Origin: Kiritimatiellia bacterium
GTDB lineage: Bacteria > Verrucomicrobiota > Kiritimatiellia > SLAD01
Direction of reading: 5' to 3'
Assembly: GCA_007134175.1 (NCBI GenBank)
Contig: SLLF01000021.1
Coordinates: forward strand, 1 to 6,524
Length of the DNA stretch: 6,524 bases
The notes under the pieces are model-generated. The model ran no database searches. It had not been told where the DNA came from and saw only the letters and a program-made list of their open reading frames with translations. Positions 1 to 6,524 of the stretch are shown here, piece by piece (within the stretch, counting starts at the first letter, position 1; each line of letters begins with the position of its first letter). The translations under genes were made by a program, and so were the position numbers.

Positions 1-273
1 GCACCCATTTCCGGGGCGTCCAGCAACAAGGCCAGTGCATTGGCTAGCGGCAAGCCGGCGGCCAGCATGGAGGCCAGCTCCCGGTAGAAAGCGGCGCGGG
101 TATCGAGCATGAACGAGCGGTTCCGCCACGAACCAACGGGCCGGCGATCTACCGCCGCCCGCACGGACTCTGCCAGTACGCCTTGGCGCAGCAGTTTTTC
201 GCGGGCTTGTTTCAGATCCAGGGCTTCGATCAGTCCTTGGGTGGCTTTACCGTTCTGCGCGTAGCCGCGATAC

Positions 274-287
<14 letters not shown>
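1..287 (-). CDS. gspF: Type II secretion inner-membrane platform protein GspF, N-terminal part
   Basis: The fragment encodes the first 95 residues of a GspF/PilC-family protein and continues beyond the left edge. GspF is the polytopic inner-membrane platform of the type II secretion system and contacts the GspE ATPase. The N-terminus (MSTFEYRGYAQNGK, then a Gly-x-Ile-Glu-Ala and an Ala-Arg-x-x-Leu-x-x-x-Gly pattern) is the usual soluble start of the family. Residues about 62-90 (LDTRAAFYRELASMLAAGLP and onwards) match the beginning of the first T2SSF domain, where family members read like 'R-ELA-LL-AGLPL--AL'. The ATG lies inside gspE and overlaps its end by 14 bp in another frame, with an AGGA about 11 nt upstream, so translational coupling is likely. 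PilC of a type IV pilus is the alternative; the GspE-type neighbour favours GspF. Confidence 0.87.
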
Positions 288-1980
<1,693 letters not shown>

Positions 1981-2061
1981 TTCATGCCGCCTTTTATGCG
2001 TTACTGACGCCTTACCCGTAATCTTATTTCCGTGGCTTGTAAAGTATCGAACACGGGTAGG

Positions 2062-2077
2062 TGCAAGGGTTTTGCCA
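2062..2077 (-). promoter_or_regulatory. Candidate sigma-54 (-24/-12) promoter for gspE-gspF
   Basis: Read on the minus strand the site is TGGCAAAACCCTTGCA. It fits the RpoN consensus TGGCACGNNNNTTGCW at every fixed position except two (A for C and A for G after TGGCA), and keeps the obligatory GG-N10-GC spacing. It is preceded by C, which also fits the consensus. The predicted start is near 2051, giving a leader of about 71 nt before gspE. Such promoters need an enhancer-binding activator; its site would be expected further upstream, possibly inside the rodZ-like gene. The assignment rests on sequence match alone. Confidence 0.55.
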
Positions 2078-2078
2078 G

Positions 2079-2088
2079 CGCTTAAGCG
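2079..2088. repeat. Perfect 10-bp palindrome, possible operator
   Basis: CGCTTAAGCG is its own reverse complement. It lies 1 bp beyond the -24 element of the sigma-54-like site and directly abuts the TATAAA box on the opposite strand. A protein bound here could affect both divergent promoters. The symmetry does not extend further, and a 10-bp palindrome alone is weak evidence for an operator. Confidence 0.3.
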
Positions 2089-2096
2089 TATAAATG

Positions 2097-2115
2097 CGGG
2101 TTTGCGTTTTACCCG
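2097..2115. repeat. Inverted repeat CGGGT-N9-ACCCG
   Basis: Two 5-bp arms (2097-2101 and 2111-2115) flank a T-rich 9-nt spacer, about 40 bp before the rodZ-like start. The right arm is embedded in TTTTACCCGAAAA, itself nearly symmetrical at its edges. It could form a short hairpin in the rodZ leader or act as a protein-binding site. The same pentamer recurs twice more in the region as TACCCGT (2013-2019) and ACGGGTA (2053-2059). Confidence 0.35.
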
Positions 2116-2154
2116 AAAATCTGTTTAACAGAGAGATGCAGAGGTTAGTCTAGC

Positions 2155-2913
2155 ATGGAAACGTTGGGGCAAAAACTAAAAGCGGCACGTTTGGCCCGGA
2201 AGATGACCGCATCGGAAGCGGCCAAAGGCACCCGGATCAAGGTCCAGCACATTGAGGCGATGGAGGGGGATGACTTCAGCGCTATTCCGGCCCCGGCTTA
2301 TGCCAAGGGGTTTATCAAGCTCTACGCCGAACTGTTGGGGCTGGATCCGGCTCCACTGATCGCGGAGTATATTGACCGGCACGCTCCGACGGGGCGCGCG
2401 TCTTTAATGTCCGATCCCGCCGCGCAGGAACAATCCCGCCCAGTAAGGGCCTGGCCGCGGCCGGATTGGCGTAAGTGGGGCGGGGTTCTGCAGCGGGCGC
2501 TGGCCACCGTGGCGGTTTATTACCGGCACTGGCTGGAGGAAAGGCGGGCGGCCCGCTCCGCGCCGGAACTACCGGAATCCAAACCGACCGAATCGTCGGC
2601 CAACGAACTTTTGCCGCCGCCGGCCATCGAACCGGTACAGGAACCGGGCGACCTCGCTCCGCCATCGCCGCAGCCGCGGAAGCGCATGGTGCTGGCGGCC
2701 TATATAGCGGGTGGACTCCTGTTTGTCGCGTTCTTGCTGATAGTGCAACGCCGGGGAACGGTGCCTGCTGGGCCCGAACCGGGGGAACCGGTTGTGGAAC
2801 AGCCGACCGCCGCGCCGCCCCCCCGCGCCCCGTTGCCGCCACCGGGGGATGGTGTGTTGCCCTTGCTGGACACCTTGCCGGATCCGTATCTTGACCGTGA
2901 CCGGACGCCATGA
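2155..2913 (+). CDS. RodZ-like helix-turn-helix membrane protein
   Basis: The 252-residue protein has a RodZ-type N-terminal helix-turn-helix (residues 3-75), including LGQKLKAARLARKMT, the IKVQHIEAMEGDDF helix and YAKGFIKLYAELLGLDP, a signature of the HTH_25 family. A long charged, Pro-rich linker (about 80-175) follows, containing ESKPTESS and PPPAIEPVQEP. One membrane segment lies at about 178-198 (MVLAAYIAGGLLFVAFLLIV) behind a basic RKR, with a short Pro-rich C-terminal tail outside. In E. coli, RodZ links the MreB cytoskeleton to the membrane and supports rod shape; its cytoplasmic HTH binds MreB. The usual periplasmic DUF4115-type beta domain is missing, so I call it RodZ-like without a symbol. 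The ATG at 2155 has GAGG 10 nt upstream; the in-frame region above it is closed by TAG at 2151. Its stop overlaps the pgsA start by 4 bp. A membrane-bound transcription factor is the alternative reading. Confidence 0.82.
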   Translation: METLGQKLKAARLARKMTASEAAKGTRIKVQHIEAMEGDDFSAIPAPAYAKGFIKLYAELLGLDPAPLIAEYIDRHAPTGRASLMSDPAAQEQSRPVRAWPRPDWRKWGGVLQRALATVAVYYRHWLEERRAARSAPELPESKPTESSANELLPPPAIEPVQEPGDLAPPSPQPRKRMVLAAYIAGGLLFVAFLLIVQRRGTVPAGPEPGEPVVEQPTAAPPPRAPLPPPGDGVLPLLDTLPDPYLDRDRTP

Positions 2914-3503
2914 ATGTGCCTAATCTATTGACGGTAGGCCGTCTGGGACTGACGGCTCTGTTTCTGGCTGCCATCGCTCTGGCGAATGTCCTGCCGCTGG
3001 CGATGAGCGCGGCGTTGCTTTTTTTCGTGGTGGCGGGGATAACCGACTATCTGGATGGATATTTGGCGCGTAACGTGTACGGCATTACCTCCTTTGGCCG
3101 GCTGATGGATCCGTTGGCGGACAAAGTCATGGTGTGTGCGGCCTTCGTCAGCTTCACCGCACTCGGTCTGGTGCCGGCCTATATCGTTGTCATCATTATT
3201 GCGCGTGAATTTCTAGTGACCGGATTGCGCCTGCTGGCCATTGAAAAAGGGCTGTTGATTTCTGCCGGACGCTGGGGCAAACACAAGACCATCTGGCAGA
3301 TTACCGCCATTATCGTCATTTTGGTCGGGCTGGCGGTGCGCCACGATGTACTGACGCGGGTGGATGTCGCCTGGGTGGCGACATACGATATGGTCTTCGG
3401 TTACCTGTCGTTCGCTATTTCCATCGCGGTGGCGGTCATTACAGTGGTCTCGGGCTACTTATATTTTGCCGAAAACCGCGAGGTGTTGAGCCGGCATTTA
3501 TGA
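2910..3503 (+). CDS. pgsA: CDP-diacylglycerol-glycerol-3-phosphate 3-phosphatidyltransferase (PgsA)
   Basis: PgsA transfers the phosphatidyl group from CDP-diacylglycerol to glycerol-3-phosphate, the committed step to phosphatidylglycerol and cardiolipin, in the inner membrane. The full CDP-alcohol phosphatidyltransferase motif D-x2-D-G-x2-A-R-x8-G-x3-D-x3-D is present, with Asp46, Asp49, Gly50, Ala53, Arg54, Gly63, Asp67 and Asp71. The N-terminal start MNVPNLLTVGRL, the AREFLVTGLR stretch (98-107) and GKHKT (123-127) are typical of PgsA rather than of phosphatidylserine synthase. Several hydrophobic segments (about 12-44, 74-97, 128-145 and 160-186) fit a multi-pass protein, and 197 residues is normal for the family. 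The ATG overlaps the TGA of the rodZ-like gene as ATGA, so the two are probably translationally coupled. A rodZ-pgsA adjacency is also known in Bacillus. Confidence 0.93.
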   Translation: MNVPNLLTVGRLGLTALFLAAIALANVLPLAMSAALLFFVVAGITDYLDGYLARNVYGITSFGRLMDPLADKVMVCAAFVSFTALGLVPAYIVVIIIAREFLVTGLRLLAIEKGLLISAGRWGKHKTIWQITAIIVILVGLAVRHDVLTRVDVAWVATYDMVFGYLSFAISIAVAVITVVSGYLYFAENREVLSRHL

Positions 3504-3517
3504 CGAAATGATTGCGC

Positions 3518-3979
3518 TCATACTTGGCGCTCAATATAGCCGCTGTAGTCTTTCAGCACCGGGTTGTAGACGCGGTTCATAATCGGCGAGGAAATCAGGA
3601 AGTCGGCGGTGGAGCGATTGCACGCAATGGGGATATTGTAAAGCACTGCAATTCGCAGTAGCGCTTTCACGTCGACATCGTGCGGTTGTGGCGTCATGGG
3701 ATCCCAAAGGAAGATCATACAATCTATTTCGCCCTGCACGATCATCGATCCGATTTGCTGGTCCCCACCGAGTGGGCCGGATTTCAGCCGCTTGATTTCG
3801 ATGTGACGTCCCGTATCGTTCAATTTGGCTTTAAGCGTTTCCTCAATAAGTTTTCCGGTCGTACCGGTGCAAATCAGGCGGTGTTGCAATAGAAGTTCAT
3901 AATTCCATTGAACCCATTCAATGATGTCCTTTTTGCGGTGGTCATGCGCGACTAGTGCGATGTTTTTAGTTATTTCCAT
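3518..3979 (-). CDS. mgsA: Methylglyoxal synthase
   Basis: MgsA converts dihydroxyacetone phosphate to methylglyoxal and inorganic phosphate in the cytoplasm, a bypass that relieves sugar-phosphate build-up. The 153-residue product aligns by eye with E. coli MgsA: ALVAHDH (8-14, His12 for His19), the phosphate-binding TGTTG (38-42), SGPLGGDQQ with catalytic Asp73 (Asp71 in E. coli), FLWDP with Asp93, and PHDVDVKALLR with His100 and Asp103. All active-site residues are kept. It differs from E. coli by a shorter N-terminus and about nine extra residues at 49-60 (around LKAKLNDTGRH). The gene follows the zinc-ribbon gene by 21 bp and is probably the last of the ppk unit. Its upstream AAAAGAG is only a modest ribosome-binding site. 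It converges on pgsA with 14 bp between stops. Confidence 0.95.
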   Translation of the reverse strand: MEITKNIALVAHDHRKKDIIEWVQWNYELLLQHRLICTGTTGKLIEETLKAKLNDTGRHIEIKRLKSGPLGGDQQIGSMIVQGEIDCMIFLWDPMTPQPHDVDVKALLRIAVLYNIPIACNRSTADFLISSPIMNRVYNPVLKDYSGYIERQV

Positions 3980-4000
3980 GATGTGCTCTTTTAAGTCGTC

Positions 4001-4195
4001 TTAGCGGCGTGCAGCCATGACGGGCGGGGCCTTGACTTCGCGTGAGCCAAGCGATTCCCCGCAGATGGTGCACTGGTAGTCGTGTAGTTCGGCGTGTGGC
4101 AGCACCAGCAGCAGCTTTTCGCGGACGGGTTGGGCGGTCCGGCAGCGGGGACAGTACAGTTCACTGGCGCGTAGTTCTTCGAATTGTCTTTGCAT
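4001..4195 (-). CDS. Small zinc-ribbon protein of unknown function
   Basis: I do not recognise a function. Using the ATG at 4195 the product has 64 residues: a polar start (MQRQFEELRASELY), CPRC, a hydrophobic strand-like segment EKLLLVLPHAELHDY, CTIC, and a short basic tail ending in AARR. The two CxxC knuckles (Cys15, Cys18, Cys42, Cys45 in this numbering) are 23 residues apart, as in a rubredoxin-like or zinc-ribbon fold that binds one zinc. No membrane segment or signal peptide is seen. An in-frame TTG at 4231 would add 12 residues but has a poorly spaced GGGG, so I prefer the ATG, although neither start has a strong ribosome-binding site. The gene lies 45 bp after ppk and 21 bp before mgsA on the same strand, so it is probably co-transcribed. 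It could bind nucleic acid or act as a small adaptor protein; both are guesses. Confidence 0.75.
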   Translation of the reverse strand: MQRQFEELRASELYCPRCRTAQPVREKLLLVLPHAELHDYQCTICGESLGSREVKAPPVMAARR

Positions 4196-4233
4196 AGTCT
4201 TGGATCGTAAGTCTTCCCGGCCACAAATCAAGT

Positions 4234-4249
4234 CCCCAATCTATTGGGG
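4234..4249 (-). repeat. Hairpin spanning the ppk stop codon
   Basis: CCCCAATCTATTGGGG is an inverted repeat with 7-bp arms and only two central bases, so in RNA it would fold as a 6-bp GC-rich stem with a 4-nt loop. On the coding (minus) strand the TAG stop of ppk lies at the centre. No U-rich run follows, so it is not a normal intrinsic terminator. It could slow transcription, protect the ppk transcript from 3' exonucleases, or define a processing point between ppk and the zinc-ribbon/mgsA part. Confidence 0.45.
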
Positions 4250-6391
4250 TCGGTGCGGCTTGAAGACGGCCTGTTGACGGCGTTCGTCGGATAACAGCCG
4301 TTGTGCGGCTTTGTTTAAGAAGTGTTCCTGGCTGCGGATGCGGCGCGCCCGCTTCGAGACGGTTGGTCGCTTATAAGTCCCGTCCGGCTGCAGCCAGCGA
4401 CCTTTGACGTTGTCCTTCAGGCCCGTTTCCAAGATGGAGCGCAAGCGCAGGCACCCATCGGGATCAGCCACCGGCACCAGCAGTTCTATCCGGCGGTCCA
4501 GGTTGCGCGGCATCCAGTCGGCACTGGAAATAAAGTACAGGGGATCACCGCCGTGCCGGAAGTAGCAGATGCGGCTATGTTCGAGAAAGCGGTCGACCAC
4601 GCTGATGACTTCAATTCCCTCGCTCAATCCCGGCACACCGGGACGCAAGGTGCAAATTCCGCGTACCAGTAGTTGAATCCGCACGCCGGCCTGTGCCGCC
4701 CGATAGAGTGCGGTTATCAAATCCGGATCGGCCAGCGAATTGATCTTGGCCATGATATGGCCCGGCTGCCCTTGGGCACAGCGTTCCGCTTCACCGTCAA
4801 TGTACTCCACCAGCCGGTCACGCAGGGTCAGCGGGGCTGCCTCCAGTTTATTGAAGACCACCACTTGCCCATAGCCGGCGATGGTGTTGAAGAAGGTCGC
4901 GGCATCGGCCCCGTATTCCTCGCTGGCGGTCATGTAGCTGATGTCGGTATAGAGCCGGGCGGTTTTCTCATTGTAATTGCCGGTGCCGAAGTGGACATAA
5001 CGTTGAATGCCGGTCGCTTCACGGCGAATAATAATGCAGACCTTGGCGTGGGTTTTCAGGCCGCGCACCCCATAGATCACTTGCACGCCGACCCTTTCCA
5101 AGGCCCGCGCCCACTCCATGTTGCGGGCCTCATCGAAGCGGGCTTTCAGTTCCACCAGGGCCGTGACGTGTTTGCCCTTTTCCGCCGCCCGGGCCAGTGC
5201 GGCCACCACCGGACTGTCTGCGCTGGTCCGGTAGAGGGTTTGCTTGATGGCCAGTACGCCGGGATCATCGGCAGCCTCGTCAACCAGCCGGACCACCGGC
5301 TCGAAGGATTCATAGGGATGTGTCAGCAGCACGTCCCGCTGGCGGAGGGTGGCAAACATGGATTCGGGGGGGCGCAGATCGGGTGGACAAATAGGTGTCC
5401 ACTGGGCTTCCTGGTATTCCTCGAACCCGCTCATGCTGGCCAATCGCATGTAATCCGCCAGATCCAGCGGACCGGGAATCCGGAACAGGAAGGGGGATTC
5501 CACCTGCAGCGCCGCTTGTAATCGCTTGATCAGGCCGGGCGGCATGCTCGCTTCTACCTCGAGTCTGATGCAGTCGCTGACGCGCCGTTCGTCGAGCACC
5601 ATTTCCATCCCGGCCAGCAGGTCCGGGGCCTCGTCTTCCCGGACGCTCAAGTCCGCGTTACGCGTCAATCGGAACACTCCGGCTTGCTTCACCACACGTC
5701 CGTGGAAAAGGGTTTCGCTAAACCACTGGACGACCTCTTCAAGCAATACGTAGCCGTACCCTTCGCTCGTCGGCAGCGTCAGAAAACGGGGCAACACGGA
5801 TGGTAACGGGATCACGGCCAGCGGCGGCGGCTCATCCGTGGTGGCGCCAGCTGCCTTGGCCGGTTGCTCGAGTACGAATGCCACGTGCAGTAGGGTATCC
5901 ACCAGCAGGGGGAAGGGCTGGTCGGGCCGGACCGCCATGGGGGTGATTACGGGATATATGAGATCGGTAAATGTACGTTCCATGTACCGCAGCTGCTCCG
6001 CATCCAACTGGTCGATCCGCCATTCACGGATTCGGGCGGTGTGCAGCGCAGGCGCTAGATCGGCCAGAAAACAGTCGTACTGGTCGTGTACCATTTGCCG
6101 GGCATGCCGGCTAATGGCCTGCAGTTGCTGGTGCGGGGTGAGGCCTGCGGGGTCACGGCTCGTGCGACGCTGCTTCTTCTGTTGCTGTAGCCCGCCCACA
6201 CGCACCTTGAAGAATTCATCGAGGTTGGATGCGGTTATGGCTAGGAATTTCAAGCGTTCGAGCAGCGGGACAGTAGGATCCATGGCCTCTTCCAGTACCC
6301 GCTGGTTGAATTGCAGCCAACTGAGTTCACGGTTAAAATAAAGCCAGGCAGGTTTCTTGCGGTTCCCTCTCTTTTTCTTTTCAGCGCCCAT
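4241..6391 (-). CDS. ppk1: Polyphosphate kinase 1
   Basis: PPK1 reversibly polymerises the gamma-phosphate of ATP into inorganic polyphosphate. The 716-residue product is full length and shows the family's four-part layout: N domain with YFNRELSWLQFNQRVLEEA (18-36) and SNLDEFFKVRVGG (55-67, Asn56 matching the ATP-contacting Asn45 of E. coli), H domain (about 115-325), and the two phospholipase-D-like C domains. Catalytic His448 lies in GLKTHAK (444-450) and the second histidine, His605, in RFLEHSR (601-607), matching E. coli His435 and His592. Arg388 (TLYRTS) and Arg418 (ELKARFDE) fit the magnesium/phosphate-site arginines. GTGNYNEKTARLYTD (469-483) and SSADWMPRNLDRRIE (622-636) are also diagnostic. 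The N- and C-termini are rich in Lys/Arg. The start at 6391 has a strong AGGAGG 5 nt upstream and overlaps the end of the preceding gene by 11 bp, suggesting translational coupling. A hairpin covers the stop codon. Confidence 0.97.
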   Translation of the reverse strand: MGAEKKKRGNRKKPAWLYFNRELSWLQFNQRVLEEAMDPTVPLLERLKFLAITASNLDEFFKVRVGGLQQQKKQRRTSRDPAGLTPHQQLQAISRHARQMVHDQYDCFLADLAPALHTARIREWRIDQLDAEQLRYMERTFTDLIYPVITPMAVRPDQPFPLLVDTLLHVAFVLEQPAKAAGATTDEPPPLAVIPLPSVLPRFLTLPTSEGYGYVLLEEVVQWFSETLFHGRVVKQAGVFRLTRNADLSVREDEAPDLLAGMEMVLDERRVSDCIRLEVEASMPPGLIKRLQAALQVESPFLFRIPGPLDLADYMRLASMSGFEEYQEAQWTPICPPDLRPPESMFATLRQRDVLLTHPYESFEPVVRLVDEAADDPGVLAIKQTLYRTSADSPVVAALARAAEKGKHVTALVELKARFDEARNMEWARALERVGVQVIYGVRGLKTHAKVCIIIRREATGIQRYVHFGTGNYNEKTARLYTDISYMTASEEYGADAATFFNTIAGYGQVVVFNKLEAAPLTLRDRLVEYIDGEAERCAQGQPGHIMAKINSLADPDLITALYRAAQAGVRIQLLVRGICTLRPGVPGLSEGIEVISVVDRFLEHSRICYFRHGGDPLYFISSADWMPRNLDRRIELLVPVADPDGCLRLRSILETGLKDNVKGRWLQPDGTYKRPTVSKRARRIRSQEHFLNKAAQRLLSDERRQQAVFKPHRPQ

Positions 6392-6524
6392 GTTCGCCTC
6401 CTGACCGCCGGGGACTGGCCCGGCGCAAATCGATCGCGATGCCGTAGGTATCGATAAACAACCGGCCTTTGTTTTGCACCGCTACTCGTTCCAGCGTCAA
6501 ATCCTCGACACCGGCGATGTGCCA
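6381..6524 (-). CDS. Probable exopolyphosphatase (Ppx/GppA family), C-terminal end
   Basis: Only the last 47 codons are inside the window, ending in TGA at 6381-6383; the rest lies beyond the right edge. The tail reads from WHIAGVEDLTLERVAVQNKG through RLFIDTYGIAIDLRRA. The pattern 'dLtLE--a---k--lF---yG--i-l' resembles the closing strands of the HD-like C-terminal domain of bacterial Ppx/GppA phosphatases, which hydrolyse polyphosphate or pppGpp. The position directly upstream of ppk with an 11-bp overlap is the usual ppx/ppk pairing and supports the call. The last few residues (SPRRSGGEHGR) look like a non-conserved extension read through the ppk ribosome-binding site. The fragment is too short for certainty, and another regulatory or HD-domain protein cannot be excluded. 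Confidence 0.55.
   Translation of the reverse strand, partial: WHIAGVEDLTLERVAVQNKGRLFIDTYGIAIDLRRASPRRSGGEHGR
6397..6402 (-). promoter_or_regulatory. Strong Shine-Dalgarno sequence for ppk1
   Basis: AGGAGG on the minus strand stands 5 nt before the ppk ATG and lies within the last codons of the upstream gene. It is the best ribosome-binding site in the window and fixes the ppk start at 6391. Reinitiation after the upstream stop at 6381-6383 is plausible. Confidence 0.8.

Larger units (their letters stand above)
1981..2154. other. Divergent intergenic regulatory region between gspE and the rodZ-like gene
   Basis: This 174-bp gap separates two divergent starts and must hold both promoters. 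It contains a sigma-54-type promoter match on the minus strand (2062-2077), a perfect 10-bp palindrome CGCTTAAGCG (2079-2088), a TATAAA box on the plus strand (2089-2094), and four copies of ACCCG/CGGGT at 2014-2018, 2054-2058, 2097-2101 and 2111-2115. The last two form an inverted repeat with a 9-nt spacer. No ORF or RNA gene is apparent. The TATAAA box has no convincing -35 partner at 16-18 bp, so the rodZ-side promoter remains undefined. Confidence 0.6.

Noticed and set aside
2089..2094. TATAAA as the -10 box of a sigma-70 promoter for the rodZ-like gene
   Set aside because: No acceptable -35 hexamer lies 16-18 bp upstream; the nearest candidate TTGCCA (2072-2077) is only 11 bp away. I mention it within the intergenic region but do not call a promoter.
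2315..2974. 219-codon open frame on the minus strand opposite the rodZ-like gene and pgsA start
   Set aside because: The product is low-complexity, rich in Pro/Arg/Ala, and mirrors the Pro-rich linker codons of the real gene. The sense gene has a clear HTH and membrane segment.
3514..3533. Direct repeat GCGCTCA as a possible attachment site
   Set aside because: Two 7-bp copies 13 bp apart at the end of mgsA, partly coding, with no integrase, tRNA or foreign DNA nearby. Most likely chance.
3991..4224. Overlapping 77-codon minus-strand frame in the zinc-ribbon region
   Set aside because: It shares the same DNA in another frame, has scattered cysteines without CxxC spacing, and would overlap the gene with paired CxxC motifs.
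4196..4231. Upstream TTG start for the zinc-ribbon protein (76 residues)
   Set aside because: The GGGG before it is too close to serve as a good ribosome-binding site, and the 12 added residues show no structure. The ATG at 4195 is preferred, though not proven.
4673..5521. 282-codon open frame on the plus strand, antisense to ppk1
   Set aside because: It lies wholly inside an unmistakable ppk1 gene in the opposite direction. Its translation has no recognisable domain, and such frames are common opposite GC-rich coding sequence.

Overview
The window carries a tight set of mostly core bacterial genes in two opposed blocks and a short divergent regulatory region. I see no rRNA, tRNA, mobile element, CRISPR array or phage gene. 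A type II secretion ATPase, a RodZ-like envelope protein and PPK1 on one moderately GC-rich segment indicate a Gram-negative-type bacterium. A PVC-superphylum member (Verrucomicrobiota, Kiritimatiellota or Lentisphaerota) is my best guess from gene style; no rRNA or marker alignment supports it.

Layout. Positions 1-1980, minus strand: gspE (complete) followed by gspF (N-terminal 95 codons, running off the left edge). The two overlap by 14 bp and form a type II secretion operon. Positions 1981-2154: a 174-bp divergent intergenic region with a near-canonical sigma-54 (-24/-12) promoter reading towards gspE, a 10-bp palindrome, and four copies of the pentamer CGGGT/ACCCG. Positions 2155-3503, plus strand: a RodZ-like protein (N-terminal helix-turn-helix, one membrane segment, Pro-rich tail) coupled by an ATGA overlap to pgsA, phosphatidylglycerophosphate synthase. 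Positions 3518-6524, minus strand, reading right to left: the end of a probable exopolyphosphatase (Ppx/GppA-like), ppk1, a 64-residue zinc-ribbon protein of unknown function, and mgsA (methylglyoxal synthase). pgsA and mgsA converge with only 14 bp between them and no obvious terminator.

How the genes fit together. gspE/gspF supply the motor ATPase and inner-membrane platform of a type II secretion system. rodZ-pgsA is an envelope pair (cytoskeleton-linked shape factor and anionic phospholipid synthesis), an adjacency also known in Bacillus (ymfM-pgsA). The ppx-ppk-zinc ribbon-mgsA run looks like a phosphate module. PPK makes polyphosphate, Ppx would degrade it, and MgsA releases inorganic phosphate from dihydroxyacetone phosphate and is known in E. 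coli to be inhibited by phosphate. The zinc-ribbon protein sits between them and is the only gene here without an assignable function.

Nothing in the window is clearly a new biological system. The points most worth checking are the sigma-54-like promoter of gspE, the unknown zinc-ribbon protein in the polyphosphate/methylglyoxal cluster, and the hairpin centred on the ppk stop codon.
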